Positions 25,104 through 34,105 of a stretch of DNA of 64,000 bases are shown here, in pieces. The notes under the pieces were generated by a model. It worked only from the letters and a program-made list of their open reading frames with translations, ran no database searches and was not told the origin of the DNA. The stretch is from SIG459 sp045631645 (GTDB lineage Bacteria; Bacillota; Clostridia; Oscillospirales; Oscillospiraceae). Position numbers and translations under genes: made by a program. Each line of letters starts with the position of its first letter. The first letter of the stretch is position 1. The stretch covers positions 1 through 64,000 of the forward strand of contig JAZQVC010000017.1 of the NCBI GenBank assembly GCA_045631645.1, written 5' to 3'.

Positions 25104-26436
25104 ATTTATCTATAACTTTTTGTCGGGCCCACTTTCCGCTGCGGTAGCGGAGGAGGAAGATAATGCTCCTTCCTGTCCAGTCGGCGAAGAAGCCCCACCA
25201 TATTCCGATAAGTCCGAAGCCATATCTGCGGCAGAGGAGGGTGCTCAAGCCAACGCGAAGTATCCACATTGTGCAGGTGGAAACAATCATGCCGAACTTC
25301 ACGTCGCCTGCGGCGCGCATACCGCTGGCTGGCACAAAGGCACACATCCAGAAGAGGGGTTTAAGTATGCTGATAAAGAGCATGGTGTCCTTGGTGAGCT
25401 TTGCCGTTTCTTCGTCCATGCCCGCAAGATGGGTGATAAGGGGCGTGGCGGCCATAGCAAGCCAGTTGAGCACAAAAAGAATGCAAAAAGACCAAAGGGT
25501 AAGCTTTTTTATGTAGTGCTTTGCCTGTTCGGGTTTTCCTGCGCCCATACACTGTCCAACAACGGTCATAAGTCCTGTTGCAACAGCCTGAGAGGGCATG
25601 CTTGTCATAAGCTCAACGGCGGCAACAACGGCATTGGCAGCCATTGCGGTTGTACCAAGAGTGGATACTGTGGACTGCACTGCCAGCTTGCCGAACTGGA
25701 ACATGGCGTTTTCTATGCCCGAGGGAATGCCAATGCAAAGCACCAGCCATATCATATAGAAGTTGGGGCGGATGGCGCTGTAGCGGCCTATTTCCGGCAG
25801 CTGACCAGGTCTGCGCAGCATTATGAGCATAATGATGGCGGCGAAGGCGTTGGAGCAGACGGTTGCCGCGGCTGCACCCACAACACCCCATTTCAGCACG
25901 AACATCAGCGTTGCGTTGCCAACAATGTTGATAAGGTTTGCGAAAAGGCTCACCTTCATGGGCAGACGGGAGTTGCCGCCTGCTCTGTAAAGAGCGGAGG
26001 AAGCCCCGAAAAGGGCGATGAAGGGATAGGAGAAGATGACTACCGCAAAATAGGCGGAGGCAGAGTCCATAACGGCGGCATCAACCTTGCCGAAAATAAG
26101 ACGCAAAATTCCGTCGCGGAAAATGGACGCGATTATCGCAACAAAAACGGAGAGGGCAAATGCGCTGAGCAAAACCTGCTTCGCGGCGGTGTTGGCATTG
26201 CGAAGATCCTTGCGTCCTATGTACTGGGAGCAGACAATCGTTCCTCCTGTTGCAAGGGCGGTGAATAGGAAGATGACCAACTTGCTTATGGAGTCCACAA
26301 GGGCAACGCCGCTGACGCTTGCGGCGCCAAGGTTTGAAACCATAAGGGTATCCACGGTGCCGATAAGGGAAGTGAGCAGCTGCTCAATTATGAGGGGGAT
26401 AAGCAGTTTGCGCAGATCCTTATTGGAAAACATCAC
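25102..26436 (-). CDS. MATE-family efflux transporter
   Basis: A 444-residue protein with twelve hydrophobic helices in two related halves, as in NorM/DinF-type multidrug and toxin exporters driven by Na+ or H+. Typical segments are LLIPLIIEQLLTSLIGTVDTLMVSNLG at the N-terminus (split: LIGTVDTLMVSNLG), CSQYIGRKD, SSALYRAGGNSRLPM and VVGQCMGAGKPEQAKHY. Start is either GTG 26436 or ATG 26433; AAGGAG on the minus strand is closer to the GTG. Substrate unknown. A second, related MATE gene is cut by the window end. Confidence 0.92.
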   Translation of the reverse strand: MMFSNKDLRKLLIPLIIEQLLTSLIGTVDTLMVSNLGAASVSGVALVDSISKLVIFLFTALATGGTIVCSQYIGRKDLRNANTAAKQVLLSAFALSVFVAIIASIFRDGILRLIFGKVDAAVMDSASAYFAVVIFSYPFIALFGASSALYRAGGNSRLPMKVSLFANLINIVGNATLMFVLKWGVVGAAAATVCSNAFAAIIMLIMLRRPGQLPEIGRYSAIRPNFYMIWLVLCIGIPSGIENAMFQFGKLAVQSTVSTLGTTAMAANAVVAAVELMTSMPSQAVATGLMTVVGQCMGAGKPEQAKHYIKKLTLWSFCILFVLNWLAMAATPLITHLAGMDEETAKLTKDTMLFISILKPLFWMCAFVPASGMRAAGDVKFGMIVSTCTMWILRVGLSTLLCRRYGFGLIGIWWGFFADWTGRSIIFLLRYRSGKWARQKVIDK

Positions 26437-26484
26437 AGTAAGCCATCTCCTTTCTTCAGTGTTAAGTGGAGGTATTTTATGTAA

Positions 26485-26745
26485 TCAGATAAGCTGCAGT
26501 ATAAGTAGCAGCACAACTCCGGGGATGCCCATAACGCCGGTTATAATGGCGTTGAGCCATGTGAGGGGGATGCTCAGATCCACGAAGGATGCAAAAAAGT
26601 TGAAAATAAAAAGGAAAACAAAGCCTGAAAGAGCATGAAGAAAAATCTTCCATGCCAGTTTCATAGGCTTTTTGAGAATTTTTAGCATTAGACCCAGAAG
26701 TGAGATGCCCACAGCGAGGGCAAAAACGATTATTATAATTGCCAT
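26485..26745 (-). CDS. bofA: BofA-family sporulation regulator
   Basis: An 86-residue membrane protein with two or three helices (MAIIIIVFALAVGISLLG at the N-terminus and a C-terminal GVMGIPGVVLLLILQLI segment). The C-terminal hydrophobic segment with NAIITGVMGIPGVV matches the BofA signature (G..G.PGV). BofA inhibits the SpoIVFB protease that activates sigma-K during sporulation. ATG 26745 is chosen; it lies inside the 3' end of the upstream DUF2508 gene (13-base overlap), the same order as yaaL-bofA in Bacillus. Suggests a spore-forming lineage, though BofA-like proteins can persist in non-sporulating relatives. Confidence 0.85.
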   Translation of the reverse strand: MAIIIIVFALAVGISLLGLMLKILKKPMKLAWKIFLHALSGFVFLFIFNFFASFVDLSIPLTWLNAIITGVMGIPGVVLLLILQLI

Positions 26746-26966
26746 TTGATTTTGTCTCCGTCCATAGATTTTATGTTTCGCAGCGCGGCGCTGCGGCGGG
26801 AATGGAGTGCGCTGATTTCCAAAATGCATGCTTCGAGAAGCTCGGGATCTGTGCCGCCATTGAAGCAGCGATAGGCATCCCTGAGGCTTGCGTTCAAAGC
26901 CTCAAGCTCTTCCATAGCAAGAGCGAAGCGGCGGCGAAGCTCGCGCCTTTCTCTGATTCTCGACAT
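26733..26966 (-). CDS. yaaL: YaaL-like DUF2508 protein
   Basis: A 77-residue, strongly charged helical protein (RIRERRELRRRFALAMEELE) matching the small YaaL/DUF2508 family found next to bofA and downstream of recR in Bacillota. No catalytic motif; function unknown. CCTCCTAA on the plus strand (AGGAGG when read on the minus) gives a strong ribosome-binding site before the ATG at 26966. Its 3' end overlaps bofA by 13 bases, so the two are probably coupled. Confidence 0.75.
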   Translation of the reverse strand: MSRIRERRELRRRFALAMEELEALNASLRDAYRCFNGGTDPELLEACILEISALHSRRSAALRNIKSMDGDKIKWQL

Positions 26967-27082
26967 ATATTATACCTCCTAAGTCAAGTGCTGAATAGAT
27001 TCTGCACAGGGGAGAGAAATTTTATCCTTTTTTCAAATAATTTTCCTTTAGTATTTTATGCGTTGGCGGTCATAATAGTAGT

Positions 27083-27300
27083 GGACTCACAAAAGGCGGA
27101 CGGGAAAGAAAACGAAAAACAAAATTCGGCACTGAAAGTACCGTGTTTGTCAGCTTTGTTTTCAGCTGCGTTCGGAAGAGAAAAGATGTTTTCGCAAACA
27201 TAGTTTTCCTTCGGGACCTTGAGTCAAGTGCCGGCGTTTGGACGGATTATTGAATAAGAAGTTTCCGGCGCGCGGGGGCTATCCATTGGGATAGCCCCCG
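27083..27300 (+). ncRNA. Candidate structured RNA in the yaaL-topoisomerase gap
   Basis: No gene is visible in 26967-27412. Paired segments nest: GACTCA (27084-27089) with TGAGTC (27220-27225); GAAAGAAAAC (27104-27113) with GTTTTCCTTC (27203-27212), nine of ten; inside these a hairpin CGGCACTGAAAGTACCG (27127-27143) and a perfect ATGTTT-TCGC-AAACAT (27186-27201). GCCGG/CCGGC (27230-27269) follows, then a perfect 12-bp hairpin at 27273-27300. A CATAAT at 27071-27076 could be a -10 element; the -35 is poor. The nested single-hairpin layout recalls 6S RNA but identity is not established. Confidence 0.4.
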
Positions 27301-27322
27301 TTTGGCATATATAGTGAGTGGC

Positions 27323-27351
27323 TTGATTTTTGCGCCAAAATGCTTTATACT
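27323..27351 (+). promoter_or_regulatory. Promoter of the topoisomerase operon
   Basis: TTGATT (27323-27328), 17-base spacer, TATACT (27346-27351). Confidence 0.8.
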
Positions 27352-27412
27352 ATAAAATTGGTTTAGTATGTATGCAATACCACCAGATATTGTGAAACGG
27401 GAGTTATATCCA

Positions 27413-29410
27413 ATGACAAAAGCAAAAACACCAAACTACGGCAATGACAGCATTTCCCAGCTTAAAGGACCGGACAGAGTCCGCCTTCGTCCGGGAGTCA
27501 TCTTCGGCTCCGACGGTCTGGATGGCTGCCAACATGCCGCTTTTGAAATACTTTCCAACGCAATTGACGAGGCGAGAGAGGGCTACGGAAAGCTCATTAC
27601 TCTCACCCGCTATGAGGATAACAGCATAGAGGTTGAAGACTTCGGCCGCGGCTGCCCTGTGGACTGGAACGAAAAGGAAAAGCGCTGGAACTGGGATCTT
27701 GTATTCTGCGAGCTTTATGCAGGCGGCAAGTACAGCAATGATGACGGCGAGAACTATGAGTATTCTCTGGGTCTCAACGGTCTGGGCTCCTGCGCAACCC
27801 AGTATAGCGCCGAATATTTCGATGCGGAGATTTTTCGCGATGGTTTCCGCTATGAACTTCATTTCAAAAAAGGCTATGTTCAGGGCAAAAAGGGTAAGGA
27901 ACTTATCAAAGAGCCCACTGACAGAAAAAAGACAGGCTCCCGCTTCCGCTGGAAGCCCGACAGAGAGGTTTTCACCGACATAAATATTCCTGAGGAATAT
28001 TTCCGCGATACTCTCCGCCGTCAGGCTGTTATCAATGCAGGCATAACCTTCCGCCTTCGCCTCCAGAGAGGAAATAAGTTTGAAACAACGGATTTCCTTT
28101 ATGAAAACGGCATTAACCAGTATGTGAGCGAACTGGTGGGAGAAAATGCTCTCACCGCTCCCTATTTTATTGAGACCGAACGCAAAGGCCGCGACAGAGA
28201 GGATATGCCCGATTATAAGGCAAAGCTTTCTGCGGTTTTCTGCTTCAGCAACACCGTTAATCACATAGAGTATTATCATAACTCCAGCTGGCTGGAACAC
28301 GGCGGCGCTCCCGAAAAGGCTGCAAAAAACGCCTTCGTTTACGCTATTGATGCATATATCAAGAAGATAAATAAGTATCAGAAAAATGAGAGCAAGATAA
28401 GCTTTCAGGATGTTGCCGACTGCCTTGTGCTGGTCACCAACTGCTTCTCCACACGCACCAGCTATGAGAACCAGACCAAGAAGGCAATAACAAATAAATT
28501 TATTCAGGATGCGATGACCGACTTCTTCAAGGAGAAGCTGGAAATATATTTCATCGAGAACAAGGCAGAGGCCGATCGCATTGCCGAGCAGGTGCTTATC
28601 AACAAGCGTTCCCGCGAGAGCGCAGAAAAGGCCAGACTCAATATAAAGAAAAAACTCACCGGCACAATGGATATCTCCAACCGTGTCCAGAAGTTTGTGG
28701 ATTGCCGCAGCAAGGATGTGGATAAGCGCGAGATATACATCGTTGAGGGTGACTCTGCATTGGGTGCCTGTAAGCTGAGCCGCGATGCGGAATTTCAGGG
28801 AATCATGCCCGTTCGCGGCAAAATCCTCAACTGCCTCAAGGCGGATTATGTCCGCATTTTCAAAAGCGAAATAATCACAGACCTTCTGAAGGTCTTGGGT
28901 TGCGGCGTTGAGGTTGAAACCAAGAAGAACAAGGATATAAGCTCCTTCAGCCTTGATAATCTTCGCTGGAACAAGGTTATAATCTGTACCGACGCGGATG
29001 TGGACGGCTATCAGATAAGAACCCTTATTCTCACCATGATTTACCGTCTTGTGCCCAGCCTTATCAAAGCAGGCTATGTGTATATTGCCGAATCTCCCCT
29101 CTATGAGATAAACGCCAAGGGCAAAACATGGTTTGCCTATTCCGAAACGGAAAAAGCAAATATTCTCGAAGAACTTGGCGGAGCAAAATGCACCATAAGC
29201 CGCAGCAAAGGTCTTGGTGAAAACGATCCCGATATGATGTGGCTCACCACCATGAATCCCGAGACCCGCCGACTCATCAAGGTAATGCCCGAAGATGCGG
29301 AGGCAACAAGCCGTATGTTCGATATGCTTCTGGGCGATGACCTTGCTGGACGCAAAACCCATATCGCGGAAAATGGATATAAGTTCCTTGATCTTGCTGA
29401 TATATCATAA
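27413..29410 (+). CDS. DNA topoisomerase IV/gyrase-like subunit B
   Basis: A 665-residue type IIA topoisomerase ATPase subunit. The GHKL site shows EILSNAIDEAREG (Bergerat N-box), EDFGRGCPVDW and LGLNGLGSCATQYS. The Toprim domain has EIYIVEGDSALGACK, where gyrase usually has EGDSAGGSA, and ICTDADVDGYQIRTLILTM, with the catalytic DxDxD-type acids replaced by DADVDGY (the usual following His is Tyr). These changes mark it as a divergent clostridial ParE-like group rather than housekeeping GyrB. ATG 27413 is chosen with GGGAG upstream; codons further 5' lie downstream of the promoter but lack a ribosome-binding site. Its partner A subunit lies two genes on. Confidence 0.88.
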   Translation: MTKAKTPNYGNDSISQLKGPDRVRLRPGVIFGSDGLDGCQHAAFEILSNAIDEAREGYGKLITLTRYEDNSIEVEDFGRGCPVDWNEKEKRWNWDLVFCELYAGGKYSNDDGENYEYSLGLNGLGSCATQYSAEYFDAEIFRDGFRYELHFKKGYVQGKKGKELIKEPTDRKKTGSRFRWKPDREVFTDINIPEEYFRDTLRRQAVINAGITFRLRLQRGNKFETTDFLYENGINQYVSELVGENALTAPYFIETERKGRDREDMPDYKAKLSAVFCFSNTVNHIEYYHNSSWLEHGGAPEKAAKNAFVYAIDAYIKKINKYQKNESKISFQDVADCLVLVTNCFSTRTSYENQTKKAITNKFIQDAMTDFFKEKLEIYFIENKAEADRIAEQVLINKRSRESAEKARLNIKKKLTGTMDISNRVQKFVDCRSKDVDKREIYIVEGDSALGACKLSRDAEFQGIMPVRGKILNCLKADYVRIFKSEIITDLLKVLGCGVEVETKKNKDISSFSLDNLRWNKVIICTDADVDGYQIRTLILTMIYRLVPSLIKAGYVYIAESPLYEINAKGKTWFAYSETEKANILEELGGAKCTISRSKGLGENDPDMMWLTTMNPETRRLIKVMPEDAEATSRMFDMLLGDDLAGRKTHIAENGYKFLDLADIS

Positions 29411-29425
29411 AGAGAGGTTATAAAT

Positions 29426-29722
29426 ATGAATTTTACCAAAAATTTTGATAGAGCCAGAAACGTGGTTAAAGGCTGCCTTGTGACCGCCATGATCATTTGT
29501 GTTATCGGTCTTTTCCTAAACGGGTCTGCCCCAACGCTGGGACTTTACATTATAATTGCAGCCCTTGCGCTGATAGCATTTGCAATGCTGCTGGTTTTCA
29601 CTTCTCTCAAGTGTCCTTACTGCGGCAAGCAGCTTTTCAATAAATGCCTTACAGTAACCGTCTGCCCCAACTGCAAACGCAATCTGACTACCGGCATGAA
29701 GAGCAAAGGAAAGAAGAAATAA
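29426..29722 (+). CDS. Small two-helix membrane protein with a zinc ribbon
   Basis: A 98-residue protein with two transmembrane helices (about 15-35 and 38-58) and a cytoplasmic C-terminal zinc ribbon CPYCGKQLFNKC...CPNCKRN. The tail is basic. It sits between the two topoisomerase subunits with short gaps (15 and 12 bases) and its own AGAGAGGT site, so it is co-transcribed. Function unknown. Possible explanations are a membrane-linked partner of the topoisomerase or a simple operon passenger; the sequence does not decide. Confidence 0.7.
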   Translation: MNFTKNFDRARNVVKGCLVTAMIICVIGLFLNGSAPTLGLYIIIAALALIAFAMLLVFTSLKCPYCGKQLFNKCLTVTVCPNCKRNLTTGMKSKGKKK

Positions 29723-29734
29723 AGAGGTCTTTTT

Positions 29735-31981
29735 ATGGCAAAGAAAAAAGCCGAAGAAACTAAAAAAGCTCCCGTGAATCCCGATGTAATGGGTCTTAAA
29801 GCAGAAGTGCTTGAGCAGCCCATTACCCAAACTCTGGAGCTCAACTATATGCCCTACGCCATGAGCGTTATCGTCTCCCGCGCCATACCTGAGATAGACG
29901 GCTTCAAACCCAGCCACCGCAAGCTGCTCTATACCATGTATGATATGGGTTTGCTCAATAAAGCCCGCACCAAGAGCGCCAACATTGTTGGACAGACCAT
30001 GAGGCTCAATCCCCATGGTGATGCGGCCATTTATGAGACAATGGTTCGCCTCAGCCGCGGTTATGAGGCTCTTCTGAGCCCCTTCGTGGATTCCAAGGGT
30101 AACTTTGGTAAAGTATATTCAAGAGATATGGCATATGCCGCCTCCCGATATACTGAGGCAAAGCTCGCCCCTATTTGCGCCGAGATATTCAAGGATATTG
30201 ACAAGGACACTGTGGACTTTGTGGATAACTATGACGGCACCATGCTTGAGCCCACGCTGTTGCCCACAAGCTTCCCCAATGTACTTGTTTCTGCCAACAT
30301 GGGTATTGCCGTTGGTATGGCAAGCCAGATTTGCGGCTTCAACCTGGGCGAGGTCTGCGAAACCACTGCTAATTTCATAGCTGACCCTAACCATAATATT
30401 CTCTCCACTATGCCTGCCCCCGATTTCCCCACAGGCGGCGAGATTATCTATAACCTCAACGAGATGGAGAATATATACCGCACCGGCCGCGGCAGCTTCA
30501 AGGTTCGCTCCCGCTGGCGCTATCTGCCCAAAGAGAACATGATAGAGGTATATGAAATACCCTATTCCACCACCGTTGAGCAGATTATGGACAAGGTGTC
30601 CGAGCTTCTCAAGGCGGGCAAGATACGCGAAATAAGCGATATGCGCGATGAAACCGATCTGAGCGGTCTTAAAATCGCAATCGATCTCAAGCGCGGCACA
30701 GATCCCGAAAAGCTTATGCAGAAACTTTTCAAGCTCACCACTTTGCAGGATCAATTTTCCTGCAACTTCAATATCCTCATCGGCGGCAATCCCAGAGTTA
30801 TGGGCGTCGGCGAGATCCTGGAGGAATGGGTGGCATGGCGCACCGAGTGTGTCAAGCGCAGAGTTTACCATGAACTGAGCAAAAAGCGCGAAAAGCTCCA
30901 TCTGCTCAAGGGTCTTGAAAAAATCCTTCTGGATATAGATAAGGCGATAGCCATTATCCGCAATACCGAGCTGGAAGCCGATGTTGTTCCCAACCTGATG
31001 ATAGGCTTCGGCATTGATGATCTTCAGGCCGAGTATGTTGCGGAAATAAGACTTCGCAATATAAACCGCGAATATATTCTCAAGCGCGTTGCGGAAGTCA
31101 GCGAGCTTGAAAAGCAGATTGCCGAACTGGAGGATATTCTCTCCAGCCGCCGCCGCGTGAGAAACATCATCATCAGCGAGCTGAAGGCTGTTGCAAAGAA
31201 GTATGCCACTCCCAGAAAAACCGGCATTGTATATTCCGATGAGGTTGAGGAATTCAGCGTTGAAGAGCAGGTGGAAGATTATCCCTGCACCCTTTTCCTC
31301 TCCAAAGAGGGTTATTTCAAGAAAATCACCCCCCAGTCTCTGCGCATGAATGCCGAGCAGAAGTATAAGGAAAATGACGGCCTGCGCACCTCCTTTGAGT
31401 CTTCTAACCGCGGTGAGCTTCTCATCTTCACTGATCGCCAGCAGGTTTATAAATGCCGCGTCAGCGATTTTGAGGACACCAAAGCCAGCGTTCTCGGTGT
31501 TTATCTGCCCACAAAGCTGGAGATGGATGAGGGCGAGAATGTTGTGGAGATGATTGATCCCGGCGATTATAGCGCAAATCTCCTTTTCTTCTTCGAAAAC
31601 GGCAAATGCGCAAGAGTTACTCTGGATGGATATGCCACGAAGACAAACCGCAAGCGCCTTACTGGAGCATACTCGGACAAGAGCCCTCTCCGCACTGTTA
31701 TGCGTCTGGATGGCGAATGCCAGATTGCCTGCTTCACCAGCGAAGGAAGAGCCCTTGTTTTCAACACTGCTTTGCTGCAGCCTAAAACAAGTCGCAGCAC
31801 TCAGGGCGTAGGACTTATGAACATCAAGAGCAAGTATCATCTGGAATATGCCGCAAAGCTTGAAGAAACCACTATTAAGAATGTTTCCCGCTACCGCGTG
31901 CGCAGTGTTCCCGCTTTGGGTGCTCTTCTCAAGGAGGAGGACAGAGGCGAGGAACAGATGAGCCTTTTAGGACAGGAATAA
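29735..31981 (+). CDS. DNA topoisomerase IV/gyrase-like subunit A
   Basis: A 748-residue breakage-reunion subunit. The N-terminal core has YMPYAMSVIVSRAIPEIDG, KPSHRKLLYTMYDMGL and the active-site region AASRYTEAKLAP with the catalytic tyrosine (about 137), followed by PTLLPTSFPNVLVSANMGIA. A coiled coil (about 400-490) and a short C-terminal beta-propeller (about 515-735) complete it. The canonical GyrA-box QRRGGKG is absent, as in ParC, so decatenation or relaxation is more likely than supercoiling. With the upstream B-like gene it forms the split pair commonly called clostridial topoisomerase IV. Confidence 0.9.
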   Translation: MAKKKAEETKKAPVNPDVMGLKAEVLEQPITQTLELNYMPYAMSVIVSRAIPEIDGFKPSHRKLLYTMYDMGLLNKARTKSANIVGQTMRLNPHGDAAIYETMVRLSRGYEALLSPFVDSKGNFGKVYSRDMAYAASRYTEAKLAPICAEIFKDIDKDTVDFVDNYDGTMLEPTLLPTSFPNVLVSANMGIAVGMASQICGFNLGEVCETTANFIADPNHNILSTMPAPDFPTGGEIIYNLNEMENIYRTGRGSFKVRSRWRYLPKENMIEVYEIPYSTTVEQIMDKVSELLKAGKIREISDMRDETDLSGLKIAIDLKRGTDPEKLMQKLFKLTTLQDQFSCNFNILIGGNPRVMGVGEILEEWVAWRTECVKRRVYHELSKKREKLHLLKGLEKILLDIDKAIAIIRNTELEADVVPNLMIGFGIDDLQAEYVAEIRLRNINREYILKRVAEVSELEKQIAELEDILSSRRRVRNIIISELKAVAKKYATPRKTGIVYSDEVEEFSVEEQVEDYPCTLFLSKEGYFKKITPQSLRMNAEQKYKENDGLRTSFESSNRGELLIFTDRQQVYKCRVSDFEDTKASVLGVYLPTKLEMDEGENVVEMIDPGDYSANLLFFFENGKCARVTLDGYATKTNRKRLTGAYSDKSPLRTVMRLDGECQIACFTSEGRALVFNTALLQPKTSRSTQGVGLMNIKSKYHLEYAAKLEETTIKNVSRYRVRSVPALGALLKEEDRGEEQMSLLGQE

Positions 31982-32009
31982 ACCCCGTTTGAGCTTGAGG
32001 AGAATTCAA

Positions 32010-32876
32010 ATGGAAAATAATTCTATTAAAAGTGTTTTTGTAATGTATGCGAAAATTTTGCTGGGCTGCATTATCTATTCCGCCAGCTTCAGATTTTTTA
32101 TCTACCCCAACGATGTTGTCCTCGGTGGCGTTGTAGGTACGGCAACCATCATAAATTACCTGACAGGTCTTCCTGTAGGTATTATGACTATCGTTATCAA
32201 TATTCCCCTGTTCATTTTCTCGTGGAAGCATTTTGGATGGAGAAACCTGCTGTCCACCATGGTTGCGATGCTGGTAAGCTCAATCCTCATGGACCTTTTT
32301 GAGACTGTGCCTTTTGTTGTGACAAATGACCCCCTGCTGGCCGCAACCTTCGGCGGCGCCATCAAGGGCTTCGGTCTTGGCCTCATTTATTCCACCACCG
32401 CAACGGTGGGAGGAACGGACATAATTGCAAAGTTCCTGAGAAGAAAGTATCAGCATATAAACTTCTCCACATTTATTCTGGTAATGGATGTTGTCATATT
32501 CCTTGTATTCGCCCTTCTCTTCGGCAAACTGGACAGCGCCATGTACTCCGCTATATGCATGTTTATCACCTCTCAGGTGGTAGATATCGTGCTTTACGGT
32601 GCGGTGAACAGTAAGGTTTGCTATATAATCACCGATGAGAGCACAGCGGTGAAAGAGGCAATAACAGGAAAGCTCAACCGCGGCGTAACCTACATCCATG
32701 GCGAAGGCGCATGGTCCGGCCAGCAGAAGAACATAATCCTTTGCGTTATAAAGCGCAACCAGATTGTTGAGCTTAGGAAGATAGTTAGAGAAATTGATGA
32801 AAAAGCCTTTATGATAGTTTCCGATTCCCGCGAGGTGTTCGGAAAGGGATTCACCTATATTGGTGATGAAAACTGA
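32010..32876 (+). CDS. YitT-family membrane protein
   Basis: A 288-residue protein with five or six N-terminal helices (YitT_membrane) and a C-terminal DUF2179 domain (KVCYIITDESTAVKEAIT through IVSDSREVFGKGF). The conserved glycine-rich helices read GGVVGTATIINYLTGLPVG and GTDIIAKFL. The family is widespread in Bacillota, with unknown function. ATG 32010 is chosen because TGAGGAG precedes it; an upstream in-frame ATG is in the intergenic part. It follows the topoisomerase A gene by 28 bases with no terminator between. Confidence 0.88.
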   Translation: MENNSIKSVFVMYAKILLGCIIYSASFRFFIYPNDVVLGGVVGTATIINYLTGLPVGIMTIVINIPLFIFSWKHFGWRNLLSTMVAMLVSSILMDLFETVPFVVTNDPLLAATFGGAIKGFGLGLIYSTTATVGGTDIIAKFLRRKYQHINFSTFILVMDVVIFLVFALLFGKLDSAMYSAICMFITSQVVDIVLYGAVNSKVCYIITDESTAVKEAITGKLNRGVTYIHGEGAWSGQQKNIILCVIKRNQIVELRKIVREIDEKAFMIVSDSREVFGKGFTYIGDEN

Positions 32877-32892
32877 AAGGAGTTGAGCCGCA

Positions 32893-34077
32893 ATGATGGA
32901 AGCGAAAAAGCTGTTGATGGTTTTGCTGGCAGTCTGCCTTATGCTTTCTGCCGCCGGATGCGGCTCGGTTTTCAGCTCGGAGTATTATTATTCAGAGCCT
33001 TTCCATGAGGAAAGCCTTCCCCAAAGCGAGGACGATGCGGAAATTCGCGACCGTCAGGCTCTTAAGGAGGCAATCCTCGGACTTATCGGGGAGGGCAAAG
33101 CCGAGGGACAGTTCCGCTTCGGAAATTATAGCGGCTCTTTGCAGGATGATTTGGCCGCAGTTTGCCATGAGATAAAAACCTCCACTCCCATCGGCGCCTA
33201 CGCGGTGAGTGATATTGACTATAATACAAGCAGGATAGTCAGCTATTACACCGCCACAATTCAAATAGATTATAAGAGAAGCGCCAGTGAAATCGCTGCT
33301 GTCGAAAACATCAGCGGCCTCGCAGAACTGCGCAAGCATGTGCTGAGCGTTTTTGGCTCCCATTCCCCCTTGTCCGTGATAGAAATTTACTCCACCTATG
33401 CCTCTGAAGACTATATCGGCTCTATCATAAGGGATAATTATTATTCCGATCCTCTCCTTGCAACGGAACTTCCAACCTTCACTGTGGAAGCTTTTCCGGA
33501 CTCCGGTCCGGAGCGGATCTACCGTATTGAGTTTAAATATTCAAAATCGGATATAATTCTCTCCGAAATGCTGAAGGAACTTGAAAATCGCGTTTTGGAG
33601 CTTGCCCAGAAAGTGAGCGGAGCCGATGAACTCAACCGTGCCCTGAGCGCCGCCCGACTTATAAATGAATCGGTCAGCGCCGGGAACACTGCCGAAAACA
33701 AGAATACCGCCTATGGCTGTCTCATAGAGGGCGATGATAGTCCGATGGCAATGGCTATGGCGTATAAGGCGTTGTGCAATGAACTTGGCATCACCTGCCA
33801 TGTGGTAAGAGGCGAGCGCAAGGATTCGCAAGAGTTCAATTACGGCTGGAATATCGTGGAGATTGACGGCGAATACTATCATATGGATTTGAGCCGTATG
33901 GATGAGAACTATTATTTTGCGTATTTGTTGAGCGATGACGATATGTGGGGACGCTATGACTGGGACAGCGCGAAGTATCCCGTCTGCGATGGTCCTCTGA
34001 ATGCGCAGATCATTTTTGAAACAGGAAATGTGGAGAAAACACCTGCAGAGACTCCTAAGCCTGAAAGCATGGATTAA
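32893..34077 (+). CDS. Lipoprotein with a degenerate (Cys- and His-less) transglutaminase-like domain
   Basis: A 394-residue lipoprotein: signal helix then lipobox SAAGC (Cys about 23). The C-terminal region reads TAYGCLIEGDDSPMAMAMAY, then LGITCHVVRGER, YGWNIVEIDGEYYHMDLSR, clearly the bacterial transglutaminase core (family pattern G......C.GYA..., GI....V.G, HAWN..KIDG.WYH.D). The catalytic Cys position is Pro or Ser and the catalytic His is Tyr-Gly, while the Asp-bearing strand remains. It is therefore probably an inactive, binding-type domain. It follows yitT by 16 bases in the same direction. GAAAGGAG precedes the ATG. Confidence 0.8.
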   Translation: MMEAKKLLMVLLAVCLMLSAAGCGSVFSSEYYYSEPFHEESLPQSEDDAEIRDRQALKEAILGLIGEGKAEGQFRFGNYSGSLQDDLAAVCHEIKTSTPIGAYAVSDIDYNTSRIVSYYTATIQIDYKRSASEIAAVENISGLAELRKHVLSVFGSHSPLSVIEIYSTYASEDYIGSIIRDNYYSDPLLATELPTFTVEAFPDSGPERIYRIEFKYSKSDIILSEMLKELENRVLELAQKVSGADELNRALSAARLINESVSAGNTAENKNTAYGCLIEGDDSPMAMAMAYKALCNELGITCHVVRGERKDSQEFNYGWNIVEIDGEYYHMDLSRMDENYYFAYLLSDDDMWGRYDWDSAKYPVCDGPLNAQIIFETGNVEKTPAETPKPESMD

Positions 34078-34105
34078 AATCAGCGGAAAAAGCTCGTATT
34101 AGGTA

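Noticed and set aside
26739..27203. 154-residue plus-strand frame over bofA/yaaL upstream region
   Set aside because: It runs antisense to the yaaL-bofA pair, then through the gene-free region; no family resemblance and no ribosome-binding site.
27083..27300. Naming the intergenic RNA as 6S, SRP or RNase P RNA
   Set aside because: The general hairpin shape resembles 6S but none of the conserved sequence blocks of these RNAs were found; kept only as unidentified candidate.
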